Below are positions 9,070-20,600 of a stretch of DNA of 64,000 bases, one piece after another (positions within the stretch are counted from its first letter, which is position 1; every line of letters begins with the position of its first letter). The position numbers and the translations under genes are program-made. Below the pieces are notes generated by a model. That model saw only the letters and a program-made list of their open reading frames with translations. It made no database searches and was not told the origin of the DNA. Origin of the DNA: an uncultured Algibacter sp. (lineage in GTDB: Bacteria > Bacteroidota > Bacteroidia > Flavobacteriales > Flavobacteriaceae); NCBI RefSeq assembly GCF_947495675.1, contig NZ_CANLZX010000008.1:85420-149419 (forward strand), read 5' to 3'.

Positions 9070-11676
9070 ATGAACTTAAACAATTATACAATTAAATCGC
9101 AAGAAGCCATACAGCAAGCGCAACAAATTGCACAAGGTTTCGGTCATCAACAAATAGAAAACGAACATATTTTCAAAGGGATTTTCGAGGTTGATGAAAA
9201 CGTATTACCATTCCTTTTAAAAAAACTGAATGTAAACGTATCAATTTTAGAACAAGCTTTAGATAAACAATTAGAGAGTTTTTCAAAAGTATCTGGTGGC
9301 GAACTCATGCTTTCAAGAGAAGCAGGAAAAACACTTAACGAGGCATCTATCATTGCTAAAAAAATGAAAGACGACTATGTATCAATAGAGCATTTAATAC
9401 TAGCTGTTTTTAATTCCAAAAGCAAAATAGGACAAATGCTAAAAGATCAAAGTGTTACAGAAAAAGGCCTAAAGGCTGCCATAGACGAATTGCGTAAGGG
9501 AGAAAATGTAACCTCTCAAAGTCAAGAAGAAACTTATAATTCGCTTAATAAATATGCTAAAAACTTAAATCAATTAGCAAAAGATGGGAAACTAGATCCT
9601 GTTATTGGTCGTGATGAAGAAATTAGAAGAATTCTTCAAATTCTATCACGCAGAACCAAAAACAACCCTATACTTATTGGTGAGCCAGGAACTGGTAAAA
9701 CTGCCATTGCAGAAGGTTTAGCACATAGAATTATTGATGGTGATATTCCAGAAAATTTAAAAGACAAACAAATTTTTGCCTTAGATATGGGAGCACTTAT
9801 TGCAGGTGCGAAATATAAAGGAGAGTTTGAAGAACGCTTAAAAGCTGTTATTAAAGAAGTAACAACAAGCGATGGTGATATCGTATTATTTATTGACGAA
9901 ATACATACACTTGTTGGTGCTGGTGGTGGTCAAGGTGCTATGGATGCAGCTAATATTTTAAAACCAGCCTTAGCCCGTGGCGAACTTCGTGCTATTGGTG
10001 CAACCACTTTAGATGAGTACCAAAAATACTTCGAAAAAGACAAGGCATTAGAGCGTCGTTTCCAAAAGGTAATGGTTGATGAGCCTGATACAGAGAGTGC
10101 TATTTCAATACTTCGTGGTATTAAAGAAAAGTATGAAACACATCACAAAGTGCGTATTAAAGACGAGGCTATTATTGGTGCGGTAGAATTATCACAACGT
10201 TATATCACAAATCGTTTTTTACCTGATAAGGCCATCGATTTAATGGATGAAGCAGCTTCTAAACTACGAATGGAAATCAATTCAAAACCCGAAGAATTAG
10301 ATGTTTTGGATCGTAAAATCATGCAGTTAGAAATTGAAATTGAAGCCATTAAGCGAGAAAAGGACGAAACGAAGTTAAAATCTTTACGTTCAGATTTAGC
10401 AAATATTAAAGAACAGCGTAACGAGATTAATGCTAAATGGAAATCTGAAAAAGAAGTAGTAGACAATATTCAAAACACAAAACAAGCTATTGAAAACTAT
10501 AAAATAGAAGCAGAAAAAGCAGAGCGTGAAGGTGATTATGGTAAAGTAGCCGAATTACGTTATGGTAAAATTAAAGAAGCCCAAGAGCAACTTGAAATCT
10601 ATCAAAAACAATTACAAGAGCACTCTGAAACATCATTAATTAAAGAAGAAGTAACCTATGATGATATTGCAGAAGTTGTAGCAAAATGGACAGGTATACC
10701 TGTTACAAAAATGCTACAAAGTGAACGCGAAAAGCTTTTAAAACTTGAAGACGAATTACATAAACGTGTTGTAGGTCAAAATGAAGCAATCGAAGCTGTT
10801 AGTGATGCTGTTAGAAGAAGTCGAGCAGGTTTACAAAATCCTAAAAAACCAATAGGAACCTTTTTATTCTTAGGAACTACAGGTGTTGGTAAAACCGAAT
10901 TGGCAAAAGCGCTAGCAGAATACTTATTTGATGATGATAATGCCATGACTCGTATAGACATGAGTGAATATCAAGAACGTCATGCAGTAAGTAGATTAGT
11001 TGGAGCGCCTCCAGGGTATGTTGGGTATGATGAAGGCGGACAGTTAACAGAAGCTGTAAGACGTAAGCCGTATTCTGTTGTACTCTTAGATGAAATTGAA
11101 AAGGCTCACCCAGATACGTTTAATATTTTATTACAAGTATTAGATGAAGGCCATTTAACAGATAATAAAGGGCGTGTTGCTGATTTCAAAAACACAATCA
11201 TTATTATGACATCAAATATGGGAAGTACTATTATTCAAGACCGTTTTGAGGCCACAAAGGATATCGATTCGGCTATTGAAGCAGCAAAAGTTGATGTGTT
11301 AGCATTATTAAAACAAACGGTTCGTCCAGAGTTTTTAAACCGAATAGACGATACAGTTATGTTTACACCATTAAGCAAAGAAAACATTATTGATATTGTT
11401 GATTTGCAGCTTAAAAGTGTTACTAAAATGATTGCACAACAAGGTATAACGTTTGATGCGACACCTGAAGCTGTAGCTTATTTAGCAGATAAAGGTTATA
11501 ATCCAGAATATGGCGCAAGACCTGTTAAAAGAGTCATACAAAAAGAAGTATTAAATGCTTTGAGTAAAGAAATTTTATCAGGTAAAGTAACTACAGATAG
11601 TATTATTCTATTAGATGCTTTTGATGATAAGTTAGTTTTTAGAAATCAAGGCGACTTAGTAGTTGAAGAGTTATAA
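9070..11676 (+). CDS. clpB: ATP-dependent disaggregase ClpB
   Basis: An 868-residue Hsp100 chaperone, standard length. Order of domains: Clp N domain (1-145, two repeats), first AAA+ module with Walker A GEPGTGKT near residue 204 and Walker [10 protein letters not shown], the long coiled-coil M-domain (about 405-525, rich in Lys/Glu), second AAA+ with GTTGVGKTE near 602 and [13 protein letters not shown], and the C-terminal ClpB D2-small domain. The coiled-coil insertion separates it from ClpA and ClpC. It works with DnaK to resolubilise aggregated proteins in the cytoplasm. No CIRCE-type inverted repeat was seen upstream. A terminator follows. Confidence 0.97.
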   Translation: MNLNNYTIKSQEAIQQAQQIAQGFGHQQIENEHIFKGIFEVDENVLPFLLKKLNVNVSILEQALDKQLESFSKVSGGELMLSREAGKTLNEASIIAKKMKDDYVSIEHLILAVFNSKSKIGQMLKDQSVTEKGLKAAIDELRKGENVTSQSQEETYNSLNKYAKNLNQLAKDGKLDPVIGRDEEIRRILQILSRRTKNNPILIGEPGTGKTAIAEGLAHRIIDGDIPENLKDKQIFALDMGALIAGAKYKGEFEERLKAVIKEVTTSDGDIVLFIDEIHTLVGAGGGQGAMDAANILKPALARGELRAIGATTLDEYQKYFEKDKALERRFQKVMVDEPDTESAISILRGIKEKYETHHKVRIKDEAIIGAVELSQRYITNRFLPDKAIDLMDEAASKLRMEINSKPEELDVLDRKIMQLEIEIEAIKREKDETKLKSLRSDLANIKEQRNEINAKWKSEKEVVDNIQNTKQAIENYKIEAEKAEREGDYGKVAELRYGKIKEAQEQLEIYQKQLQEHSETSLIKEEVTYDDIAEVVAKWTGIPVTKMLQSEREKLLKLEDELHKRVVGQNEAIEAVSDAVRRSRAGLQNPKKPIGTFLFLGTTGVGKTELAKALAEYLFDDDNAMTRIDMSEYQERHAVSRLVGAPPGYVGYDEGGQLTEAVRRKPYSVVLLDEIEKAHPDTFNILLQVLDEGHLTDNKGRVADFKNTIIIMTSNMGSTIIQDRFEATKDIDSAIEAAKVDVLALLKQTVRPEFLNRIDDTVMFTPLSKENIIDIVDLQLKSVTKMIAQQGITFDATPEAVAYLADKGYNPEYGARPVKRVIQKEVLNALSKEILSGKVTTDSIILLDAFDDKLVFRNQGDLVVEEL

Positions 11677-11743
11677 CAATATTCATAGACTATTTGTAAC
11701 TATTTAGTTTTTAAATAGTCTATTAGTTTGGTTGGTTAGTTGG

Positions 11744-11785
11744 AAAGCAACGCAAGTCTTATTTAAAGATAAGCGTTGCTTTTTT
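11744..11785 (+). terminator. clpB terminator
   Basis: AAAGCAACGC, an inner CTTAT/ATAAG stem and GCGTTGCTTTTTT form a two-part hairpin with a T run, about 70 bp after the clpB stop. A second inverted repeat (TAGACTATTT / AAATAGTCTA) lies between the stop codon and this hairpin. Confidence 0.85.
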
Positions 11786-12051
11786 ATTCGATATAACAAA
11801 AAATTTTAATCCTTTTAAACTAAATATAAAATAAACCGTCCAGAATATACTTTTTGGTCGTATATCTAGTTATTAATTAAAATAAGTTACCGTTAATCTA
11901 AAAATTATGATTTTTTATCGATTATTTGATATAAATTAATAATTTAGCTAGACGATATATTTAAGTATATAAATTTTAATTAATAGCAATTTGATTTTAA
12001 TCCATTCCTCAAGGATTTAATCTTTAACAAAAAAAAACCTACTCAATACAC
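11786..12051. other. Intergenic stretch upstream of deoC
   Basis: Very AT-rich sequence. I find no ORF of useful length. TA-rich promoter-like words (TATATTTA) are present, but none is convincing. A weak AATCC/GGATT hairpin lies about 40 bp before deoC. Confidence 0.35.
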
Positions 12052-12795
12052 ATGGAAATTTCCAAATACATAGACTATACATTATTAAAACCATCTTCAA
12101 CCGAACGTGATATTATTGAATTATGTAATACTGCAATAGAAAATCGTTTTTACAGCGTTTGTATAAGCAGTTGTTACGTTTCTTTAGCAAAACAGTTTCT
12201 TGCAGATTCGGATGTAAAGGTTTGTACTGTAGTTGGGTTTCCTTTAGGAAGTATGTCTACTGAAGCTAAAGTCTACGAAGCAGAAAAAGCTATTGAAGAT
12301 GGAGCCGATGAAATTGATATGGTTATTAATCTAGGCTACTTAAAAAGTAGAAATCATGTATCTGTTCTTAAAGATATTACAGATGTTAAATTAGCTATAG
12401 GTAAAACACCTTTAAAAGTTATTTTAGAAATTTCAGAATTAAATAAAAATGAAATTATAAAAGCCTGTGAAATTTGCTTAGATGCAAAAGCAGACTTTAT
12501 TAAAACCTCAACGGGGTTTTCTAAAAGTGGTGCCACTTTAACTGCTGTTAAAATTATTAAAAAAACAATTAGAAATAAGGCAAAAATTAAAGCATCTGGT
12601 GGTATTGCAGATTTTGATACTGCAATAAAATATATAGATGCTGGCGCAGATAGAATTGGTACTTCTAAAATTATTAAAAACAAAACAAGTAATAGGCAAA
12701 TTATAAATACCAAAATTTATAAAGAGTATATTGAAACGGTTAGTAATATGAATCCTTCATCTACTAATGCGCAATCTAAAAAAGTTAAAAATTAG
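12052..12795 (+). CDS. deoC: Deoxyribose-phosphate aldolase
   Basis: A 247-residue TIM-barrel class I aldolase that cleaves 2-deoxyribose-5-phosphate to acetaldehyde and glyceraldehyde-3-phosphate in nucleoside catabolism. Signature segments are IDYTLLKPSSTERDI at the start, VCTVVGFPLG near residue 57, GADEIDMVINLG near 85, LKVILEIS, the Schiff-base lysine segment ADFIKTSTGF near residue 148 (Lys of FIKTSTG) and KASGGIADFDTA with the second active-site lysine. The C-terminal 30 residues after GTSKIIKN are less conserved and Lys/Asn-rich. It is monocistronic as far as visible; no deoD or deoA partner is adjacent. Confidence 0.95.
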   Translation: MEISKYIDYTLLKPSSTERDIIELCNTAIENRFYSVCISSCYVSLAKQFLADSDVKVCTVVGFPLGSMSTEAKVYEAEKAIEDGADEIDMVINLGYLKSRNHVSVLKDITDVKLAIGKTPLKVILEISELNKNEIIKACEICLDAKADFIKTSTGFSKSGATLTAVKIIKKTIRNKAKIKASGGIADFDTAIKYIDAGADRIGTSKIIKNKTSNRQIINTKIYKEYIETVSNMNPSSTNAQSKKVKN

Positions 12796-12966
12796 ATTTA
12801 ATATTTTACAAAGAATTTAAAGTAGGACAACTTAGCTAATACTAATAATTGTTTAAGACTTGGTTATGTTATAGTATGGAAATTTTAAGTTAATTATTTC
12901 TGGTTAATATCATCAGTTTAATTTATTTAAATATTTATATGTGTTTTTATAATTAACACATATAAA

Positions 12967-14502
12967 TTACCCTAACCACCCATCACGATCTAAACTACGA
13001 TATTGAATAGCCTCACTAATATGTGTACCGTTAACTACTTCATCTCCTTCCAAATCAGCAATTGTTCTTGAAACTTTAAGGATTCTATCATAAGCTCGAG
13101 CAGATAAATTTAATCGTTCCATAGCTGTTTTTAATAATTGCTTAGAACTTTCATCTAATACACAATGTTTACGAATTTGTTTGGTATTCATTTGTGCATT
13201 ATAATGTACAGTATCAGAATCTTTAAATCGATTGGTTTGCACTTCTCGTGCTTTTGTTACACGTTTTCTAATATCTACTGATGTTTCACCTTTTCTATCA
13301 TCACTTAACTTATCAAAAGGTACAGGTGTAACTTCAATATGAATATCGATTCTGTCTAATAAAGGACCAGAAATTTTTCCTAAATAGCGTTGCATTTCTG
13401 CAGGCGAAGATGTTATAGGAGCATCAGGATCGTTAAAATAACCACTCGGGCTAGGATTCATACTCGCCACCAACATAAATGACGATGGATAGGTTACTGT
13501 AAATTTTGCTCTAGAGATTGTTACTTCTCTGTCTTCTAATGGTTGGCGCATTACTTCTAAAACTTCACGTTTAAATTCTGGTAATTCATCTAGAAATAAA
13601 ACACCATTATGGGATAAGGAAATCTCACTAGGTTGCGGATAACTGCCACCACCCACTAAAGCAACATTACTAATAGTATGATGAGGACTTCTAAATGGAC
13701 GTTGAGCCATCAAACCAGTATCTTTTACTCTACCAACAACCGAATGAATTTTGGTAGTCTCTAAAGCTTCATGCAAGGTCATAGGTGGTAAAATACTCGG
13801 CAAACGTTTAGCTAACATAGTTTTTCCTGCACCAGGAGGGCCAATTAATATTATATTATGTCCGCCAGCTGCCGCAATTTCCATACAACGTTTTATACCT
13901 TCTTGTCCTTTAACATCGGAAAAATCAAACTCAGGGAAATCTAGGTTTTTTTCGAATTCTTCTCTCGTATTTATTATGGTTTGCTCTAACGGTTCGCCTT
14001 TATCAAAATAATTAATGACTTGCTCAATATTTTCAACACCATAAACCTCGAGATTATCTACAATAGCTGCTTCTTTAGCATTTTGAGAAGGTAGAATAAA
14101 TCCTTTAAAACCTTCTTCTCTAGCTTTAACAGCTATTGGTAAGGCGCCTTTTATGGGTTGTAAACTACCATCTAAAGACAATTCGCCCATGATTAAATAT
14201 TTATCTAAATCTTCGGCTTTAATTTGGTCGGTTGAAGCTAGAATCCCAATGGCTAGTGTTAAATCGTATGCACTTCCCTCCTTTCGTAAATCTGCAGGAG
14301 ACATGTTAATAATAATCTTTTTTCCTGGAATTCTGTATCCGTTATTTTGAAGTGCTGCGGCAATTCTGAAATTACTTTCTTTAATAGCATTATCGGGTAA
14401 ACCAACTAGATGGTAACCTATTCCTTTATCTACATTCACCTCAACTGTAATTGTTGAAGCTTCTACACCGAACACGGCGCTTGCAAAAACTTTTTTAAGC
14501 AT
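12967..14502 (-). CDS. comM: YifB/ComM family Mg-chelatase-like AAA+ ATPase
   Basis: A 511-residue protein of normal family length. It has an N-terminal ChlI-like domain (KVFASAVFGVEASTITVEVNVDKG), an AAA+ core with Walker A IGPPGAGKTML near residue 218 and Walker B GVLFLDELPEF, the VMRQPLEDREVTISRA motif, and a C-terminal Mg-chelatase subdomain ending in NLSARAYDRILKVSRTIADLEG. ComM is known in gamma-proteobacteria as a branch-migration helicase for natural transformation. The role in Bacteroidota is less studied, so the symbol is by family similarity. It is downstream of and co-directional with the T9SS trio but separated by 65 bp. Confidence 0.9.
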   Translation of the reverse strand: MLKKVFASAVFGVEASTITVEVNVDKGIGYHLVGLPDNAIKESNFRIAAALQNNGYRIPGKKIIINMSPADLRKEGSAYDLTLAIGILASTDQIKAEDLDKYLIMGELSLDGSLQPIKGALPIAVKAREEGFKGFILPSQNAKEAAIVDNLEVYGVENIEQVINYFDKGEPLEQTIINTREEFEKNLDFPEFDFSDVKGQEGIKRCMEIAAAGGHNIILIGPPGAGKTMLAKRLPSILPPMTLHEALETTKIHSVVGRVKDTGLMAQRPFRSPHHTISNVALVGGGSYPQPSEISLSHNGVLFLDELPEFKREVLEVMRQPLEDREVTISRAKFTVTYPSSFMLVASMNPSPSGYFNDPDAPITSSPAEMQRYLGKISGPLLDRIDIHIEVTPVPFDKLSDDRKGETSVDIRKRVTKAREVQTNRFKDSDTVHYNAQMNTKQIRKHCVLDESSKQLLKTAMERLNLSARAYDRILKVSRTIADLEGDEVVNGTHISEAIQYRSLDRDGWLG

Positions 14503-14567
14503 ATATTTTGTTTACTGCTTAAATGTAAGAAATGTATTTTAAAATTGAAATAAACTTCAGACTTGTA

Positions 14568-16706
14568 TTATAATTTCTTAATAACAAATTCTGAGCGTCT
14601 ATTTATTTCATGCTCTTCTTCATTACAAGAATCTTCGGTTTCACATTGTTGTATTGGATGAGATTCGCCATAACCTATAGCGGTAATACGAAAGGACTCT
14701 ATACCTTTTGAAACTAAATATTCTTTTGTTGATGTTGCTCTTTTTTGAGACAAATCTTTATTATACGCTTTATTCCCTCTAATATCGGTATGCGATTCTA
14801 TTTCAATTTGCATAGTTGGATATTTACCCATTAAATCTAAAACTGGTTGTAATACTTTTTTAACATCTTTACGTATGTACCAAAGTTTGTAATCAAAATT
14901 TATATCGTCTGTTGTAATAACAAGCTTATCATTTATTTTCTTAATATTAGGTTCAGTTGCAATAATTTTATTTATTCGATCTTCTTTCTTTTGTGTTTCC
15001 GTTTTAAGCTTATCAGCTTCTTGTTGTTGTTTTTCCAGTTCAAGCATTTGTTGTTTTTCAAATGTTTTCTGTTTTACTTCTTGTTCTTTTTTATAAATAG
15101 AAGCCAAAGATACTAATGCTAAAGAAGCATCGTTTTTTATATTTCTTTCATCCCCAATTATAATTTTGCGTTCGGCAGCTTCATAACCATCGGCACTTGC
15201 TTTAACTATAAGAGTTATTTCACAATTAATAATATCATTAAAAGCACCATCGTTTTTAGTAATACATGTAGCTATTATGTCATTATTATTTTCTGAAACT
15301 AGAGTAAATGTGACTTTTGAATTTGGAATAGCTTCATTAGTATTTTTATCTGTAACTATACCAGTAATATACTGCTTACAATCTTCAATTATTAGAGGTT
15401 TTATTTCTCTAAAACTATAAATATCATCACTCCCTTTTCCTTGTAACCTGTTTGATGATATATACCCAGCTTTTAATGTATTATCTATATAAAAAGCAAA
15501 ATCATCATATCCAGAATTAATTGGCAATCCTAAATTATCTGGATTTTGGAAACTAGTTCCAGATTTCTTAGACCAAAACACATCTAAACCTCCAAGACCA
15601 AAATGTCCGTTTGAAGAAAAATATAAATCGCCATTTTCTGCAATAAATGGAAATTGCTCGCGGTGTTCGGTATTTATATTAGAACCCAAATTTACTGGCG
15701 CACCGTAAGTACCATCTGGTTTTACATCTACATAAAATAAATCGAATTCACCTAAAGTACCAGGCATATCTGAAGCAAAATACAAACGTGTCCCATCTGG
15801 ACTTAATGCCGGATGTTCTACTGAAAAATCATCACCATTAAATGGAAGCGCTTCAATATTAGTCCAAACGTCTTCAATTAATTCTGCTTTATAAATTTTT
15901 AAATGGGTAACAGATTTATCATCTTTTACCTCCTTACCTTCAGTATAATTATTTCGTGTAAAATACATGGTTTTAAGGTCCTTGGTAAAAGCCACAGAAC
16001 CTTCATGAAGCTTCGTATTTATTTTATTAGAAATAGACTCTGAAGCTATATTCCCTTTTGTAATACTATCTTTATGAATCTTATATATATCTAGAAATGG
16101 CTGATTGTTCCAACCATAGTAACTACTAAAAATATTCTTTTTATGTACTTCCTTTTTTGACGCTGCATACACTAAATCATCTTGATAAGGTAACATTCCA
16201 AATTCAGAATTCTCAGTATTAATAGCTAAGTTTTCTAGATTATAACGATTACCAATTGCTATAATATTTTCTTGCTTTACAACCTCAGCATCAAAAGCTT
16301 TTATAACTGCGACATCTCCTTTTTCTAAAAGAAATTCACGACTAACACTATTTGCATCTTTATAATTGCCAGAAGCTTTAAGTGCTTGAATGTACTTAAA
16401 TACATTCTCGTCTGTTTTATTACCCCGTTTGCTGTTAACCAAATAACCATATAGTCTCGCAGACGATTTAAGATCGCCAATATTATAATAACATGTAGCT
16501 AAATTTTCAACAACTTGGGTAATACGCTGTTTTGTATTTACTTTTTCGTAAAACGGAATGGCTTTCGCATAGTCCGCACGTTCAAAATAGGTATTAGCTT
16601 TTCTTAAGTCATTATTAAAAATCTTTTTTACCGAAGATTCTTTTTCCTGAGCAAACCCAGAAAACATAAATATGAAAGCAAATATTGGTAGTAATTTTTT
16701 CATCAA
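14568..16706 (-). CDS. OmpA-family protein with PD40 repeats (T9SS surface-system partner)
   Basis: A 712-residue envelope protein with a signal peptide (KLLPIFAFIFMFSGFAQ). Domains in order: N-terminal TPR-like repeats (about 30-140), WD40-like PD40 blades (EHPALSPDGTRLYFASD, EQFPFIAENGDLYFSSNG), a carboxypeptidase-regulatory-like Ig domain (ITGIVTDKNTNEAIPNSKV), a Lys/Gln coiled coil and a C-terminal OmpA peptidoglycan-binding domain (IEIESHTDIRGNKAYNKDLSQKRA, GYGESHP). This architecture regularly follows PorP/SprF genes and links surface adhesins and T9SS components to peptidoglycan. It lies 8 bp downstream of the PorP/SprF gene in a clear operon. Confidence 0.9.
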   Translation of the reverse strand: MMKKLLPIFAFIFMFSGFAQEKESSVKKIFNNDLRKANTYFERADYAKAIPFYEKVNTKQRITQVVENLATCYYNIGDLKSSARLYGYLVNSKRGNKTDENVFKYIQALKASGNYKDANSVSREFLLEKGDVAVIKAFDAEVVKQENIIAIGNRYNLENLAINTENSEFGMLPYQDDLVYAASKKEVHKKNIFSSYYGWNNQPFLDIYKIHKDSITKGNIASESISNKINTKLHEGSVAFTKDLKTMYFTRNNYTEGKEVKDDKSVTHLKIYKAELIEDVWTNIEALPFNGDDFSVEHPALSPDGTRLYFASDMPGTLGEFDLFYVDVKPDGTYGAPVNLGSNINTEHREQFPFIAENGDLYFSSNGHFGLGGLDVFWSKKSGTSFQNPDNLGLPINSGYDDFAFYIDNTLKAGYISSNRLQGKGSDDIYSFREIKPLIIEDCKQYITGIVTDKNTNEAIPNSKVTFTLVSENNNDIIATCITKNDGAFNDIINCEITLIVKASADGYEAAERKIIIGDERNIKNDASLALVSLASIYKKEQEVKQKTFEKQQMLELEKQQQEADKLKTETQKKEDRINKIIATEPNIKKINDKLVITTDDINFDYKLWYIRKDVKKVLQPVLDLMGKYPTMQIEIESHTDIRGNKAYNKDLSQKRATSTKEYLVSKGIESFRITAIGYGESHPIQQCETEDSCNEEEHEINRRSEFVIKKL

Positions 16707-16714
16707 TAATAGTT

Positions 16715-17677
16715 TTAGAAAAATCTTGGCGATTTTTTATATCCTTCTTTTAAACCGAATAGCGACACATCAAACAATAACACAATTTCGTGAGATCCGT
16801 TGTTATAATTAGAAAAATCTGAAATAGTAGCATCATACGAGTAAGCAACTTTGAATGATGGTGTAACTCTAAACCCTACTATACCACTAATAGCATCGTT
16901 TAGCCTATATGAAAGACCTGCTTCAAAGCGATCGTGTATTAAAGCATTTAACGATACATCTAAATTAATAGGAGCGCCTTTAACAGCCCTAGCCATAAAT
17001 GAAGGTTTTAATTTTAAATTCTCGTTTACAGGATATACATAACCACCAATCATATAAAAGTGCACCTCCTCTTTACCTTGTTTTGTAGCCACAACAGCAT
17101 CATCTAGTTGTGTGGTACGCAAAAAATTAGGAGCAGAAAAACCAACATAATATTGATTAGTAAAATAATATGCTCCAGCTCCTATTGCCGGATATACTTG
17201 GTTAACATTATTAGTAAAGGTTGGGTCGTTAGGATTAATTAGTTTCCCTGAAAAAGCAGAATCATATAAAGTAAAACCCGCTTTTAACCCTAATGATAGC
17301 TTACTATTTTCATTTATATTTAAAAGATAAGCAAAATCTACATTAATATTTTTTTCATTTATTTCAATAACATCTTGCCCTATTTGATCGGTTGTAAATG
17401 TTACTCCCATTTCAATCTTATCATTAAAAGGCGTATGCGCAAAAAATGATAAGGTTCTAGGACTACCTATGGTATTTGTCCATTGTTTACGATAATTAGC
17501 ACCAAAATTTATAACACCAAAGTCGGTTGTGGAGTAAGCAGGATTAACAACACTCATATTATAAGTGTACTGCGTAAATTGTGGGTCTTGCTGTGCTATT
17601 GACATATTGAAAAACAATACAACACATAGAACAGTAAATATATATTTTTGCATTTTTGAATTGGTATTGCTAGTCAT
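16715..17677 (-). CDS. PorP/SprF family type IX secretion membrane protein
   Basis: A 320-residue outer-membrane beta-barrel with a signal peptide (VLCVVLFFNMSIAQ) and the family signature QQDPQFTQYTYNMSVVNPAYS at the mature N-terminus. Barrel strands alternate through to the C-terminal SLFGLKEGYKKSPRFF. SprF-type proteins are dedicated partners needed for surface delivery of type B CTD cargo such as SprB. It overlaps the upstream giant CHU_C protein by one base (position 17677 shared) and precedes the OmpA-PD40 gene, the standard three-gene arrangement. Which SprF paralogue this corresponds to cannot be said. Confidence 0.93.
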   Translation of the reverse strand: MTSNTNSKMQKYIFTVLCVVLFFNMSIAQQDPQFTQYTYNMSVVNPAYSTTDFGVINFGANYRKQWTNTIGSPRTLSFFAHTPFNDKIEMGVTFTTDQIGQDVIEINEKNINVDFAYLLNINENSKLSLGLKAGFTLYDSAFSGKLINPNDPTFTNNVNQVYPAIGAGAYYFTNQYYVGFSAPNFLRTTQLDDAVVATKQGKEEVHFYMIGGYVYPVNENLKLKPSFMARAVKGAPINLDVSLNALIHDRFEAGLSYRLNDAISGIVGFRVTPSFKVAYSYDATISDFSNYNNGSHEIVLLFDVSLFGLKEGYKKSPRFF

Positions 17678-20600
17678 TATCGTTTTAAATAAACTTGTCC
17701 TTGATATGGTTTTGTATCAAATCGATTAAAATTAATTACATAAAAATATACACCTGTAGGTAGTATATTGTTGCTCAAAAAACCTGATTGGTTACTTTTA
17801 CCATCCCAATAGCCAGATTCTAGATTACCTTTAAAAACAACTCGACCATATCTGTTAAAGATTTCTATGTCATAATCAGGATAAACAAATTCTATGTTTT
17901 TCAATTCGAAAGTATCATTAATAGCATCTCCGTTAGGCGAAAAAGCATCGGGTATTATTAACTCTTCTGTAGAACAAACAGTTAAGTCTACCGTTATTGC
18001 TACTGCATTACTCTCGCATATAACACTTTCTCCATTAATTATCGTGTTTACTTCATATACGGCATAATAGATTCCATTATCTAATACAGAATCAGTATTT
18101 AATAAATTCCTTGTAGAAACATCATTTGAATCATACCAAATTAAAGTATGATTTATTGGAATTACAAATCGTGTATTTCCAGCTTCATCTTCTAATAAAT
18201 CTGCAATTATTTTTTCTTCAATTCCACAAAAATCTGCTTGAACTGAATTTGGCAAAGGATGTATAATATCAACTAAAGTTATAACAATCTCTAAAGTTTC
18301 ACTTTTACAAGTGGCCTCTTCTATTTGGGCAAAATAAGACATGCCATTTTGTAATATTTCAGACTCGAATAAAGGATTATCATTTTCATCAAACCATAAT
18401 ACATTTTCACTTCCTAAATACACATTTTCTAAAGTTGGTATATCTATACTGCAATGTGCACTTATAAAATCATCATTTGAAATACTTGGGTTTGATAGCG
18501 TGACATTAACAAGTGTTCTTTCTTCACTTTCACAACCTTCAGTAAAGGTTTGTGCTGCATAAATATCTCCAGAATACATTGTTAGCTCAAAATTAATATC
18601 TATAGGTGTTGTTATCGTTTCGTTCTCATATAGTATTATAGTGCTAGAAGTTTCAGCTTGAATAAGGGTTATTAAATCTTGAATTGTTGGATTGGTATCT
18701 AAACAAATAGTTATGGTTGATATTGTAGGCTTTGATGCAATATCTAAAAGCGTAAAATTAACTTCTACAATAGTACTTTCACAGGTTCCTGCTATAATTT
18801 GTTGAGCATAAATTGGACTTGAGACATTCTCTAGTAATTCTGTTAATGGTATTGATGTTGTACCAGCTGCATCCAAAAAATAAAAAATCTCACCTTCTCT
18901 TGATATAGAAGCATCAGTAAACTCTAAATCTTCTATAGTGAAAACCATTCCTCCGGCTGTGCAATAAATATTATTTAAAGGCACAGGGTTTGGAGCTACA
19001 TCTGTAACTGTATAAGTAACTTGAATACGATCACTCTCGCACCCCTCTATAGCTGTTTGAGAAACCCAATATTCCTTAGTACTATCTAATGGTAAAGATG
19101 TACTAGTATATGCCTCTCCTGTTTCAGATGTATACCATTGTATTTTAGCAGTAGAAGTTTCTACTAACAAATCGCTTATAGTTGGTGTAGCAGATGAACA
19201 AAATTCGTTTACAAGCGGTGTAGGTGTACTTGCTTTTTCAACAAAATTTATTTCAGCTTGTGTTCTATTTGCACTAGTACATCCTCCTGATATTGTAATT
19301 TCTGCCCAATATGCTTTAGTACTAACTATAATATCTGATAAATTATAGGCTGTTCCTTCCATTTCTGAGTCATACCAAATGATATCTTGACCAGAAACAT
19401 CTAAATCGCCAACTGTATTTGTTACTAAAGAGCAAAAAGTATTAGTGTTCAAAACAGGTGAGGAAGCTTGAGTTACTATGGTAACCATTATTTGATCTGA
19501 TCCTAAATCGCACCCTGTAATAGCGCTATTAAAAATAACATTAAACACTTCATCTTCGGTAATTTCATAAGTATCTGGCAACGATGTTCCTGCTAAATCT
19601 GTAACAGTTATATCAACATCAGGGCCAGCAAATATTGACAAATCGCTTAGTGTTACTGGACCTGTAAGTAAACAAACTTCAAAAGTGTTTTTAATTAATG
19701 TTGCTGGTTCCTCATCTCCAATTCTAAAGGTTAAACGTGCATCAAATATATGTTCTGTACCATTTTGAGTCAATCCAATATTAATACCTTGTGCTTCATA
19801 ATTATCAATTTCAATTTGACTTAGACCCCTACAAGTTGCATTATCATCTTGTACACTTCTAATTATAAATACATAATCACCATCAGGTAGTAGACTAACA
19901 TCATTACTGTTTGTTAGATTTATATCAATACCATCGCCTTGTGTGTTATTTGTTAAAGACACACTTTCATCTCGAGGTTCAAACTGATTTGGTTCACTCC
20001 CCAATAAGTAAATATCGAAAGTTACAGGATTATATGTAATAAATTCTCCCGAAGGACTATCAAAACCAAACTGCAAACTAGTAGCATCGCACCTATTATC
20101 TGGAACAATACTAAAGATTGGATTTGGTGGTGGTGGAATTAAATTAAGAATAGATGTTTTGATTATATCTCCGCAATGCACAAACGTATTTGACTCATAA
20201 AAAATTAATTCATTGGTGCCTTGTATAAAACGATTTGAAGGTAATGTTATAGTTGCATTTCCATTTGAAAAAACAATTTCATCAGTAAAATTTATACTAT
20301 TTATAGCATACGATACTGATAGTGATCCATCAATTGGAATAAATGTTGCATCAATAACATCTATAAAAGTGACTAAAATATCATCAAGCTCACAACCAGA
20401 AGTAGAAGAAACCGAAATTGAAGGTTCTAAAAACAAATCAACATTTGATGTTGGAACTGTTAATGAAGAAGTACATAATGGAATACCTGTGCCACAAGAC
20501 GGCGGTGATGAAATATCAGTTATTTCTATGGTTAAAGTTTCACTAGTAGTTAATATAAGATCTGGAAATAAATTAAATGTAGCAGTTCCATTTTGGAAGT